Shown here: positions 17,814 to 24,931 of the stretch, in pieces
Numbering within the stretch: position 1 is the stretch's first letter
Layout: each line of letters begins with the position of its first letter
From: Sporichthya sp.
GTDB taxonomy: Bacteria; Actinomycetota; Actinomycetes; Sporichthyales; Sporichthyaceae
Length of the DNA stretch: 34,862 nt
Assembly: GCF_013815995.1 (NCBI RefSeq)
Contig: NZ_JACDFE010000015.1
Coordinates: 1 to 34,862, forward strand
Direction of reading: 5' to 3'
Program-made: the position numbers and the translations under genes
The notes under the pieces: generated by a model
What the model saw: only the letters and a program-made list of their open reading frames with translations
The model's database searches: none
What the model was told of the DNA's origin: nothing

Positions 17814-18262
17814 CCACTGGTCAAGGCGCAAACCGAAGCGAAGCCACCTCAGCGACGGCCCCGATCCGGGTGCTCGTCGCCAAGCTCGGTCTGGACGGGC
17901 ACGACCGGGGCGCCAAGGTGGTTGCACACACGTTGCGCGACGCCGGCATGGAGGTCATCTACACCGGCCTGCGACAGACCGCGAAGGACGTCGTGGCGAT
18001 CGCGATCGACGAGGACGTCGACGTCATCGGACTTTCCGTGCTGTCCGGAGCGCACGTCGCTTTGGCCCAGCAGGTGCTCGATGAACTTGACTTGATCGGC
18101 GCAGTTGGCCAGTTCAGCATCGTGGTCGGCGGGACTATTTCGGTGAGGGACGCCGCGGTGCTTCGGGAGATGGGCGTCGGTGAGGTGTTCGGAGTCCGGT
18201 CGCCGTTGGAAGAGCTTCCCGTCCGATTGGTCGCGTTGGTGGCGGCCAAAAACGCCCGATGA
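17810..18262 (+). CDS. Cobalamin-binding small subunit of the acyl-CoA mutase
   Basis: The 150-residue protein is a B12-binding Rossmann domain. KLGLDGHDRG places the cobalt-ligating His at residue 31 (DxHxxG), and SVLSGAH and VVGGTIS supply the later nucleotide-tail loops. About 18 polar residues precede the domain. Its GTG overlaps the stop of the large subunit and its stop overlaps the next ATG, so it is made together with its partner. It binds adenosylcobalamin for the large subunit. Confidence 0.92.
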   Translation: MTTGQGANRSEATSATAPIRVLVAKLGLDGHDRGAKVVAHTLRDAGMEVIYTGLRQTAKDVVAIAIDEDVDVIGLSVLSGAHVALAQQVLDELDLIGAVGQFSIVVGGTISVRDAAVLREMGVGEVFGVRSPLEELPVRLVALVAAKNAR

Positions 18263-18687
18263 TCGAGCTGCAAGCCGGCGCGCGATACCGGGGAGATTCG
18301 CGCACGATCACGGACGCGGAGATCGCCCTGCTGCCCGCGATGATGGGGGCAATCAATCCGCTGTTCCACGATGACCTCGCCGCTCGGGCCAACCCGGCCG
18401 GTCGGCGCATCCTCTACGGGCCCGCACTCCTGGGAATCGTGATCGCCGGCACAGAACATTTGCTGCGTTCGAGAGTGCTGGGACTCGTGAGCGTGACAGA
18501 TCTGCGCTTCCGCCATCCGGTGGGATGCGGGGACACCGTCACGCCGACGCTGACGATACGTCAGGTCATTTCGAAGCCTGAAAAAGCTGGCGACTTGTTG
18601 CTCACCCACGACGAGGCACACAATCAGGACGGCACGCTCGTGCTCGACTTCGTGCGCGCGATCATGGTGCGACGGTCGACGTCGTGA
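18259..18687 (+). CDS. MaoC-like hot-dog protein with altered catalytic dyad
   Basis: The 142-residue protein has the single hot-dog layout of MaoC-type enoyl-CoA hydratases (INPLFHDDLAARAN, ILYGPALLGIV, VSVTDLRFRHPVGCGDTV). In active hydratases the loop is xDxNPxHxD with catalytic Asp and His, recalled from PhaJ Asp31/His36. Here the same positions are Ala31 and Phe36, with a His one residue later at 37. The later HG turn is Tyr-Gly. Either the His has shifted, or it is a binding or thioesterase-like protein rather than a hydratase. It is locked into the mutase operon by ATGA and GTGA overlaps on both sides. Confidence 0.75.
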   Translation: MIELQAGARYRGDSRTITDAEIALLPAMMGAINPLFHDDLAARANPAGRRILYGPALLGIVIAGTEHLLRSRVLGLVSVTDLRFRHPVGCGDTVTPTLTIRQVISKPEKAGDLLLTHDEAHNQDGTLVLDFVRAIMVRRSTS

Positions 18688-19646
18688 CGACGGCGGAGAC
18701 GGTGCCTGTGTTTCGGGTGGCGGATCGGCTTCGGCTGGCCAGAACTCTGACCTGGCTGGAAGCCGGCGACCCCCGCGGACTAGACCAGGTTGGGCTAGGC
18801 GCCCAGCCGGCGCGGGCCCATGTCGTAGGGGTCACCGGAGCTCCCGGGACAGGCAAGTCGACGCTGACCAGCAGCCTTGTGGGGCTGTTGCGCGCTCGGC
18901 GAGCCACAGTTGCCGTCCTGGCGGTCGATCCGTCGAGTCCCTTGAGCGGCGGGGCGCTGTTGGGAGACCGGTTGCGGATGTCCGACCACCTTCACGACCC
19001 GGGCGTCTACATCCGCAGTGTGGCGTCGCGCGGGCAGGGCGGTGGCCTCGCCCTTGTCGTGCCCAGCGCTATTCGCGCTCTGGACAACTACGGGTTCGAC
19101 TGGATCCTGGTCGAGTCGGTCGGGGTCGGTCAGGTCGAACTCGACATTGCCGACCACGCGGACACGACCGTCCTCGTGGTATGCCCCGGGAACGGTGACG
19201 AGGTGCAGGCGAGCAAGGCCGGGGTGATCGAGGTCGCGGACGTGATCGCGGTCAACAAGGCGGACCAGGGCGGTGCGCAGGGAGTCGCCGACGACTACCG
19301 GATCGCGCTCGATCTGTCCGCTCGCAGTGGATGGCGGGTGCCTATCCACTGCTGTAGCGCGCGGGACGGGCGTGCCGTCGAGTCGGTCCTGGACGCGATC
19401 TATGGTCATGCCCGTCATTCCGCGGCGACCGGGCAGCTGGAGCACCGGCGGGCGACGCGTCGGCGGGTGCTTTTGCGTGAGGCGGTCAAGACGCTGTCGG
19501 CCGAGCGCGCCTACGCGCGGTTGCTTCGAGATGAGCCCGGAGTGGTGCAGGACGTCGCTCGTGGCGTCATCGATCCGCTCACGGCCGCCCGGTTGTTCGT
19601 GAGTGCGACCGAACCAACTTCTACCGACACCACCGCTCGGCGCTAG
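18684..19646 (+). CDS. meaB: MeaB/ArgK-type GTPase, mutase chaperone
   Basis: The 320-residue protein is a G3E-family GTPase. It has P-loop GAPGTGKST at residues 52-60, VDPSSPLSGGALLGDRLRM, VESVGVGQVE (switch/Mg region) and NKAD for base recognition. MeaB-type proteins gate cofactor loading and protect or rescue their B12 mutase. Its place directly behind the mutase subunits and MaoC gene, with a GTGA overlap, fits a chaperone dedicated to this mutase rather than to a housekeeping methylmalonyl-CoA mutase. The usual C-terminal dimerisation arm appears shortened or diverged. Confidence 0.9.
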   Translation: MTTAETVPVFRVADRLRLARTLTWLEAGDPRGLDQVGLGAQPARAHVVGVTGAPGTGKSTLTSSLVGLLRARRATVAVLAVDPSSPLSGGALLGDRLRMSDHLHDPGVYIRSVASRGQGGGLALVVPSAIRALDNYGFDWILVESVGVGQVELDIADHADTTVLVVCPGNGDEVQASKAGVIEVADVIAVNKADQGGAQGVADDYRIALDLSARSGWRVPIHCCSARDGRAVESVLDAIYGHARHSAATGQLEHRRATRRRVLLREAVKTLSAERAYARLLRDEPGVVQDVARGVIDPLTAARLFVSATEPTSTDTTARR

Positions 19647-19660
19647 TGCAGGAGGAACAG

Positions 19661-19891
19661 ATGACAACAACAATCAAGATTCCGAAGCTTGGCATGTCGG
19701 TGACGGAAGGCACGGTCGACACCTGGGTGGCGTCCGACGGCGCGACCGTTGCCGCCGGTGACACCATCTACGTCCTCGCGACGGACAAGACGGAAACTGA
19801 GGTCCAGACCCCGGTCGCCGGGGTGTTGCGCCACCTGGTCGAGGCCGGAACCACGCTGCCGATCGGTACCAAGGTCGCGACCATCGATTGA
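19661..19891 (+). CDS. Free-standing lipoyl-domain protein
   Basis: Only 76 residues, forming one complete lipoyl/biotinyl domain: KIPKLGMSVTEGTV, then the turn ATDKTETE with Lys43 as the modification site, then VAGVLRHLVEAG. The DK[ATV]E context and GMSVTEG match lipoylated E2 domains rather than biotin carriers, which have xMKM. AGGAGGA precedes the ATG by about 5 bases; an upstream GTG at 19646 is less likely. It lies 14 bases behind the GTPase gene and ends the mutase operon. No E1, E2 core or E3 gene is seen nearby, so the enzyme it serves is unknown. Confidence 0.8.
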   Translation: MTTTIKIPKLGMSVTEGTVDTWVASDGATVAAGDTIYVLATDKTETEVQTPVAGVLRHLVEAGTTLPIGTKVATID

Positions 19892-19937
19892 GCACTTCAG
19901 GCTGAGCGGCTCACTGTCTGGATGTGCTCGGGCTTAG

Positions 19938-19965
19938 TGAATCGCCCCGGCAAGTCCGGAGACTC
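19938..19965. repeat. IS3 element left terminal inverted repeat
   Basis: 28 bases, 25 matching the right repeat at 21264-21291. It starts TGAATCGCC. The bases just outside are TAG, matching those beyond the other end. Confidence 0.9.
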
Positions 19966-19976
19966 GCATCGTTGAC

Positions 19977-20909
19977 TCACCCGACCTCGGCGAGGGCGGG
20001 GTTGTGACGGTAGTAGGCCTGCTCAAGCTCGACCGGTGGCAGGTCGCCGTTGACCTCCATCAGGCGCTCGGTGTTGAACCAGTGGACGTACCCGGCGGTC
20101 TCGGCTTCGACGTGGTCCAGGGTCCGCCATGGTCCCTGACGGTGGATCAGCTCGGTCTTGAACAGCCCGATCACGGACTCGGCCAGCGCATTGTCCAGCG
20201 CGCAGCCCACCGCACCGACGGAGTCATCGACTCCGGCGGCGGCGAGGCGTTCGGTGAAGGCAATCGATGTGTATTGCGACCCGGCGTCGTGATGGTTGAT
20301 CAGCCCGGCCAGATCGGTGCTGCCCTCCCGGGCCCGAGTCCAGAGTGCTTGCTCGAGTGCGTCCAGGACCAGCTCGGTGTGCATGGTCTTCGCCGCCCGC
20401 CAGCCCAGGATCCGGCGGGCGTAGGCGTCGATGACGAACGCGACGTAGACCGTCCCGGACCACGTCTGCACGTAGGTGAAGTCGGCAACCCAAAGACGAT
20501 CGGGAGCCAGCGGGGCGAACTTGCGCCGGACCAGATCCGCCGGCCGGGCGGCCGCCGGGTCGGCCAGCGTGGTGCGGACCGCCTTACCGCGGCGGGTTCC
20601 GACCAGGCCGAGTTCGCTCATCAGCCGCTCGACGGTGCAGCGGGCCACCTCGACCCCGGCCCGGTTCAGCGCCATCCAGACCTTGCGCGGGCCGTAGACG
20701 CTGCGGTTGCGGGCATGGATCTCGCTGATCTTCACCATCAGATACTCATCGCGGCGCTCGCGCGCGGTGGGGACCGCGGCCCGCGCGGCGTAGTAGGTGC
20801 TGGGGGCGATCGGTGCGCCGTGCTCGGTGAGCACCGTGCAGATCGGCTCGACCCCCCAGACCAGGCCGTCGCCGATCTGGCGGCCGGCGTGCTCGGCGAT
20901 GAACCTCAC
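19977..20909 (-). CDS. IS3-family transposase OrfB (DDE catalytic part)
   Basis: An rve-type integrase core of about 310 residues. The DDE triad can be followed in VADFTYVQTW (first Asp), HHDAGSQYTS (second Asp; the usual HSDRGSQY is changed around it) and NALAESVIGLFKTE (Glu). An HTH_21-like region (APSTYYAARA) precedes it. The GTG at 20909 overlaps the OrfA stop by GTGA, and the frame is open further upstream. It is therefore probably made as an OrfA-OrfB fusion by a -1 shift at the run of T residues near 20943-20947. Confidence 0.88.
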   Translation of the reverse strand: MRFIAEHAGRQIGDGLVWGVEPICTVLTEHGAPIAPSTYYAARAAVPTARERRDEYLMVKISEIHARNRSVYGPRKVWMALNRAGVEVARCTVERLMSELGLVGTRRGKAVRTTLADPAAARPADLVRRKFAPLAPDRLWVADFTYVQTWSGTVYVAFVIDAYARRILGWRAAKTMHTELVLDALEQALWTRAREGSTDLAGLINHHDAGSQYTSIAFTERLAAAGVDDSVGAVGCALDNALAESVIGLFKTELIHRQGPWRTLDHVEAETAGYVHWFNTERLMEVNGDLPPVELEQAYYRHNPALAEVG

Positions 20910-21232
20910 GAGGAGCGGTGTGGGCGGTCGAGCTCCGCCGCGAAAAACGAGGAGGCCGCCTTGAGGATCTCGTTGGCCCGCCGCAACTCCGCGTTCTCCC
21001 GCTTGAGCCGTTTGATCTCGGCGTGGTCCTCGCTGGTGATCCCTGGCCGCGCACCGGCATCGACCTGCGCGCGGCGCACCCACTTGCGCACCGTCTCGGT
21101 CGAGCCGATGCCCAACTTCTCCGCCACGGACTTCATCGCGGCCCACTCGGTCGGATAGTTCGGTGTCAGCTCCGCGACCATCCGAACGGCCCGCTCTCGC
21201 AGCTCAGGCGAGTAGTGCGTCCCTCTGCTCAT
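20906..21232 (-). CDS. IS3-family transposase OrfA (helix-turn-helix)
   Basis: 108 residues. It begins MSRGTHYSPELRERAVRMV, has the HTH segment VAEKLGIGSTETVRKWVRRAQVD, and ends in a leucine-zipper-like helix (IKRLKRENAELRRANEILKAAS). The frame ends two codons after the sequence shared with OrfB. The minus-strand run TCG TTT TTC allows a -1 slip into the OrfB frame. Confidence 0.9.
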   Translation of the reverse strand: MSRGTHYSPELRERAVRMVAELTPNYPTEWAAMKSVAEKLGIGSTETVRKWVRRAQVDAGARPGITSEDHAEIKRLKRENAELRRANEILKAASSFFAAELDRPHRSS

Positions 21233-21263
21233 GACATGAACTCCATCGTCTACTCACGAGATG

Positions 21264-21291
21264 GAGTCCCCGGACACGCCGGGGCGATTCA
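21264..21291. repeat. IS3 element right terminal inverted repeat
   Basis: Reverse-complement partner of 19938-19965 with 3 mismatches. Its outermost TGA, read on the minus strand, is also the stop codon of the interrupted SDR gene. Confidence 0.9.
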
Positions 21292-22197
21292 TAGGGCGCT
21301 CGCCTGAACGACGCCCTGGCCGAGCAGAGCAGGGCCAGGGACCGTGTATCCGGCCTCGTCGCAGATGGCGTCCCATCGATCAAGGATCTTTTCGGGGGTC
21401 AGCCCGACCTCGGTGACCCCCGGGGTCTCCGCCAGGAACATGCGGGCGACGCGGTCACCCGCGGCAATGACGATCTCGGCGTTGGCCGGGCACCGCTCGT
21501 GGGCAAGCAGCGCGACGACCGCGGCCACCTTCTCCGGTGCGAGCGCCTCCTGACGGGTCTGCAGTTCCAGCTCTGAGAGAGCGCTGGTAGTGCTCATCCG
21601 AGTCAGGGCGATCGGGGCGATCATGTTTACCTTGATCCCGTGCTCCTCGCCGAGCTGAGCAAGTCCGCGCGCGAGGCCAAAAGCTCCGCCCTTCGCGCTG
21701 GAGTAGGGCAGGACCCCTTTGATGCCGTACAGCGCGCTGGAAACGGCGATGACGACTCGGCCGTAGCCCTGCTCAACGAAACCCGGCCAGGCCGCCTTGG
21801 TAACGTTGAACACCCCGTACTGATGGACGCCTACATGTCGTTCGAGGTCTTCGAAGCCGGTGTCGGGGAAGTCGCTCTTATTGACGATGCCGGCGTTGTT
21901 CACCACGATGTCCAGTCGGCCGAAGCTCTCGCGGGCTCGCTGCACTATCGCCTCCCCGCCTTCGGCGGTGGAGACGTCGTTGCCGTCGGCAATCGCTCGA
22001 CCGCCCGCTGCCAGAATCTCCTCCACCACGGTCTGCGCCGGGCTGTCGGACGCCATGGTGCCGTCCAGAGAGCGACCCAGGTCGTTGACCACGACGGCGG
22101 CACCGCGCGCAGCGAGCGTGCGCGCGTAGGCTCGTCCCAGTCCCCGCCCAGCGCCGGTGACGACAGCGACCCGGCCGTCGAAGGTGAGCATCGCCAT
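21289..22197 (-). CDS. SDR family oxidoreductase (3-hydroxyacyl-CoA dehydrogenase-like), C-terminus altered by IS
   Basis: 302 residues. The NAD-binding TGAGRGLG (residues 14-21) and VVNDLGRS resemble the dehydrogenase domain of peroxisomal-type multifunctional enzymes. NNAG, a catalytic Ser in AVSSALYG, and YSSAK complete the active site. The start ATG shares a base with the cyclase stop (TGATG), so it is coupled. The stop codon is the terminal TGA of the IS3 element. Removing the IS and one TAG copy gives a frame that continues SPSTSRQ and stops at 19911-19913, so only about 7 residues were lost and function is probably kept. Likely role: oxidation of a hydroxyl group, possibly on a CoA ester. 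Confidence 0.9.
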   Translation of the reverse strand: MAMLTFDGRVAVVTGAGRGLGRAYARTLAARGAAVVVNDLGRSLDGTMASDSPAQTVVEEILAAGGRAIADGNDVSTAEGGEAIVQRARESFGRLDIVVNNAGIVNKSDFPDTGFEDLERHVGVHQYGVFNVTKAAWPGFVEQGYGRVVIAVSSALYGIKGVLPYSSAKGGAFGLARGLAQLGEEHGIKVNMIAPIALTRMSTTSALSELELQTRQEALAPEKVAAVVALLAHERCPANAEIVIAAGDRVARMFLAETPGVTEVGLTPEKILDRWDAICDEAGYTVPGPALLGQGVVQASAL

Positions 22198-23087
22198 CAG
22201 ACGAGGGCCAGCGGGTTGACCGGGCTCGCGGTCGCCCCGGTGATCCGCAGCGGAGCCATCACGAAGCAGAACTCCGTCACACCCGCCGCAGCGAGTTCCT
22301 CAAGGTGCATGAGTTCCAGAAGGTAGATGCCGTAGTCGCGCAGAAGGAGGCCATGCACAGGACAGGCGAAGCCTTCCTTGCCGAACGAGCCGCCCAGTAC
22401 TTCCACGCCGACGGTGTCCGCTCCGACGATGCAGACGTCCTGGTCCGCCAACCATTGGGCGGTCTCAGTACTGATCCCGGGCCAGGCGCCGTTGTAGCGG
22501 TCCTGGCTCTCGAAATAGACGTTGTACCAACCGGTCCTCACCACGACCACATCACCGGGCCGGATCTCCAGGTTGCACTGCTGCATGTCCTCGATGGTGA
22601 TGGGGTAGCCCTCGTCGAGGCTGGACACAGCCTTGAGGCCCGCGATGTCGAACAGCAGTCCCCGGGTCATGACCTGTCCGACGTTCTCGATCCCGAGCTT
22701 GTGCGCGCCGGAGCTGTTGACCTGGTTGCTACCGAAGCCGTTGTAGAGCTGCCCGTGCTTCCAGCCGTGGGAGAGGCCGTCCAGGTGGGTGGTCGTGCCG
22801 TGAATGCGCACGGCGATGAAGTCCTCCGCGCTGAAGTAGTTGTCGCCCCGTGTCGGGACACCTGCTGCTTCGTCGCCACCGTCATAAACCATCATGTGCA
22901 GCGGCCGCATCCAGAACCCACGGGCTCCGTCCTTGACCATGGGAACGCCATCCGCCTGGATGTTCTGCCCCAGCTGGTAGACCGCACCGGTGCGGACCAG
23001 GCTGGCCGCCTCCACCCGCTTTTCCGGAGTGATCAGATTCAGCGCACCAAGTTGGTCCTCGGCGCCCCAACGGCCCCAGTTGCTCAC
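22197..23087 (-). CDS. Cyclase family protein (kynurenine formamidase-like metal hydrolase)
   Basis: 296 residues with the cyclase-family metal site HGTTTHLDGLSH (HxGTHxDxxxH form), followed by RPGDVVVVRTGW and, later, VGADTVGVEVL. Members hydrolyse amides, lactones or cyclic esters, or act in polyketide-like aromatic pathways. The start has MSNWGRWGAEDQLGALNLITPEKR, typical of the bacterial ring-hydrolase branch. It lies between the P450 and the SDR on one minus-strand transcript, so hydrolysis of an oxidised ring is a fair guess. Confidence 0.88.
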   Translation of the reverse strand: MSNWGRWGAEDQLGALNLITPEKRVEAASLVRTGAVYQLGQNIQADGVPMVKDGARGFWMRPLHMMVYDGGDEAAGVPTRGDNYFSAEDFIAVRIHGTTTHLDGLSHGWKHGQLYNGFGSNQVNSSGAHKLGIENVGQVMTRGLLFDIAGLKAVSSLDEGYPITIEDMQQCNLEIRPGDVVVVRTGWYNVYFESQDRYNGAWPGISTETAQWLADQDVCIVGADTVGVEVLGGSFGKEGFACPVHGLLLRDYGIYLLELMHLEELAAAGVTEFCFVMAPLRITGATASPVNPLALV

Positions 23088-23113
23088 GGTAGATCTCCCC
23101 TTCGCGTCATCGA

Positions 23114-24325
23114 TCAGAGCCGTCCGAAGATCACAGGAACGTGGGCATATCGAGATTCGAGGCTGCTGGCCAGCACCGGTTCCTGCTCAGGGTCGAGACG
23201 CATCCCCGAATCCAGCAACTTGCGCAGGATCGAGAACAACGACCCTGATGTGCCGGTCCCCCGGCCGCCCAGGGCCATCGGCCGGCCGATGCAGAAATGC
23301 CGGCCCTGGCCGAAGGACAACCCATAGCGGGGAACCTGGGACTGGACCTCGCGATCTGGATCGAACTCACGGGGGCACGCGCCGAACAGTCCTTCGTCGA
23401 GATTCGCCTTCCCGACATCGAGGAACAGCGTCTCGCCGGCCTCGAACGAGAACTCCGCGCCTTCCAGGGACGTGAGACAGTCGCGGACCAGGGCGATGAA
23501 CGGCGGATGCAGTCTGAGCGCTTCGGCGATGGCGTTCTCGAGCAGTTCGTCGTCGAGCTTTTCCGCCCGCTCCGGGTGCTTCTCCAGCCACCGGCAGAAG
23601 TCGACCGCGGTATGCGCCACGAGGGCCACAGTGGTGGCACCTGCGCCGACGACGTAGAGGATGCACTCTCGCAGCAGCAGATCGTCGTCCCATTGCTCGT
23701 CTTGGTCCTGGACGATCAGCGAGATCAGATCGTGCGGAAGCGTGGCGCCGGCGCCGGCGCCGTCGACGTTCCGCAGGAGCGCCGCGCGACGGTCCCGCGC
23801 CGGCTTGACGTAGTCCTCCCAGTACCGGCGCTTCGCGGCTTGTGCACGCGCGATTACCTCCGTCTGATCCCCGGTGCTGTACTCCACTTTGATGCCCTCG
23901 GTGAAGTCCTCCAGGAGGCCGTAGATCTCCGCGCCCTTACCTTCGAAATCGTCGAGGCCGATGATCTGGGCGGTGACCTCCATGACGATGCGCTGACCTA
24001 GGGAAACGAGGTCGACCCGAACGGAGCCGTCAGGCCCCTTCTCGGCAGCGAGGCCGTCCACGACCCGATCAATCGTGACGGCGAGGACGTCTCGGCTGTA
24101 GCCCTCCAGGACCTCGGGCCGAAACAAGGCGCCTTCCAGGCGCCGACGGTGGGTATGCCGGTCGCCGTGGATCTTGAGAAGGGTTCCCTCTTCGATGTGG
24201 TCGGCCTTGGGGCGTCTCCGAGGTGCGGCGGCCCGGGCCTTGAGGGCGTTCTCGATCTCTCGGTAGTCCGTGACGTGCCGGAAACCCTCGAAGGCCGTGC
24301 CCTTGAACGGGTCTGCGCTGGTCAT
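23114..24325 (-). CDS. Cytochrome P450
   Basis: About 403 residues from the ATG at 24325, which has GGAG 8 bases upstream (an ATG at 24355 adds 10 residues). I-helix VVGAGATTVALVAHTA, ExxR as EALRLHPP, and heme loop SFGQGRHFCIGRP with the Cys ligand are all present. It is a soluble class I enzyme that needs ferredoxin. No ferredoxin or reductase gene is nearby. It heads the minus operon with the cyclase and SDR; palindrome site 5 lies 96 bases upstream. Confidence 0.93.
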   Translation of the reverse strand: MTSADPFKGTAFEGFRHVTDYREIENALKARAAAPRRRPKADHIEEGTLLKIHGDRHTHRRRLEGALFRPEVLEGYSRDVLAVTIDRVVDGLAAEKGPDGSVRVDLVSLGQRIVMEVTAQIIGLDDFEGKGAEIYGLLEDFTEGIKVEYSTGDQTEVIARAQAAKRRYWEDYVKPARDRRAALLRNVDGAGAGATLPHDLISLIVQDQDEQWDDDLLLRECILYVVGAGATTVALVAHTAVDFCRWLEKHPERAEKLDDELLENAIAEALRLHPPFIALVRDCLTSLEGAEFSFEAGETLFLDVGKANLDEGLFGACPREFDPDREVQSQVPRYGLSFGQGRHFCIGRPMALGGRGTGTSGSLFSILRKLLDSGMRLDPEQEPVLASSLESRYAHVPVIFGRL

Positions 24326-24421
24326 CAGAAGCTCTCCGGATCCCGGGTCACCCACGCGTGGACGGGGGCGAGCCGATCGCTGCCATCTCTGCAGAAGACC
24401 TCACCTCCCTTGACCTGGACG

Positions 24422-24438
24422 TGAGTAGCCGGTACCTA
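24422..24438. promoter_or_regulatory. Palindromic operator, site 5 (TGAGTA-N5-TACCTA)
   Basis: TGAGTA GCCGG TACCTA has one perfect arm and two mismatches in the other, making it the weakest of the eight. It lies 96 bases before the (-) P450 start. Confidence 0.45.
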
Positions 24439-24507
24439 AACCCCGGCCTGCGCCGCGGGCGACCCGCTCCGCCAACGTTCCTTGGGACTCCTGACCGGGC
24501 TGGCCGT

Positions 24508-24523
24508 TCAGTACGGCTACTCA
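24508..24523. promoter_or_regulatory. Palindromic operator, site 6 (TCAGTA-N4-TACTCA)
   Basis: TCAGTA CGGC TACTCA has one mismatch. It lies 78 bases before the SDR pseudogene start, so the lost gene was once probably in the regulon. With site 5 it repeats the two-site divergent layout of sites 3 and 4. Confidence 0.55.
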
Positions 24524-24601
24524 TGACGGATGGTCAACCCAGGCCCTACTCCTTCGCCATGAGGTGGGTGCATCAGCGCCGCGCGTGAAAGGACCCTGAG
24601 G

Positions 24602-24835
24602 ATGAACCAGGAAGTCGTCCAGCCGCCGGTCGCAGTCATCACGGGGGGAGCGAGCAGTATCGGCCGCCACTGCTCGGGTGCTGTGCGCTCAGGGCGCCAC
24701 CCGTGTACGTCGCTGAGGTGGGCGGAGGAAGTCGCGTCGGTCATCGCCTTTCTCGCCAGCTCCGCCGCTTCCTACATCACTGGCGGCGACATCGTCGTCG
24801 ACTGCGGGTGGACCGTCGGGGTGCCGTTCGCCTGA
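24602..24835 (+). pseudogene. SDR oxidoreductase remnant with frameshift and internal deletion
   Basis: The open frame joins an SDR N-terminus (VAVITGGASSIGR) to an SDR C-terminus (EEVASVIAFLASSAASYITGGDIVVDCGW). About 170 middle residues, including the Ser-Tyr-Lys active site, are missing. Just after SIGR the adjacent frame reads TARVLCAQGATRV, the expected continuation, so a single-base shift came in addition to the deletion. It cannot be an active dehydrogenase. Confidence 0.8.
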
Positions 24836-24850
24836 CCGATGGTCCGTACC

Positions 24851-24867
24851 TGAGTAGGTCTTACTCA
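24851..24867. promoter_or_regulatory. Palindromic operator, site 7 (perfect arms TGAGTA-N5-TACTCA)
   Basis: TGAGTA GGTCT TACTCA lies 64 bases before the second P450 gene and just after the SDR pseudogene. Confidence 0.7.
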
Positions 24868-24931
24868 CGCACCAGCAGGCCTGCGGTGGTGCGCTTCTAC
24901 CTAACCGCGTTGACGAAGGGGTAGAACGACG

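Larger units (their letters stand above)
19938..21291 (-). mobile_element. IS3-family insertion sequence, complete, 1354 bp
   Basis: Both ends are visible. The left end (19938-19965) and right end (21264-21291, reverse complement) match at 25 of 28 bases, and both start TGAATCGCCCCGGC. The element is bounded by a 3-base target duplication, TAG at 19935-19937 and TAG at 21292-21294. It holds OrfA and OrfB in the minus direction with an overlapping frameshift arrangement and intact DDE residues, so it looks potentially active. It landed in the tail of the SDR gene. Confidence 0.92.

Noticed and set aside
20004-21158. Long plus-strand open frame (384 codons) opposite the IS3 transposase
   Set aside because: It is the mirror of OrfB in high-GC DNA. 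It shows no family motif, while the minus strand has the DDE residues.
21247-21252. TACTCA half-site inside the IS3 right end
   Set aside because: Only one arm is present and it belongs to the insertion sequence, not to a leader of the cluster.
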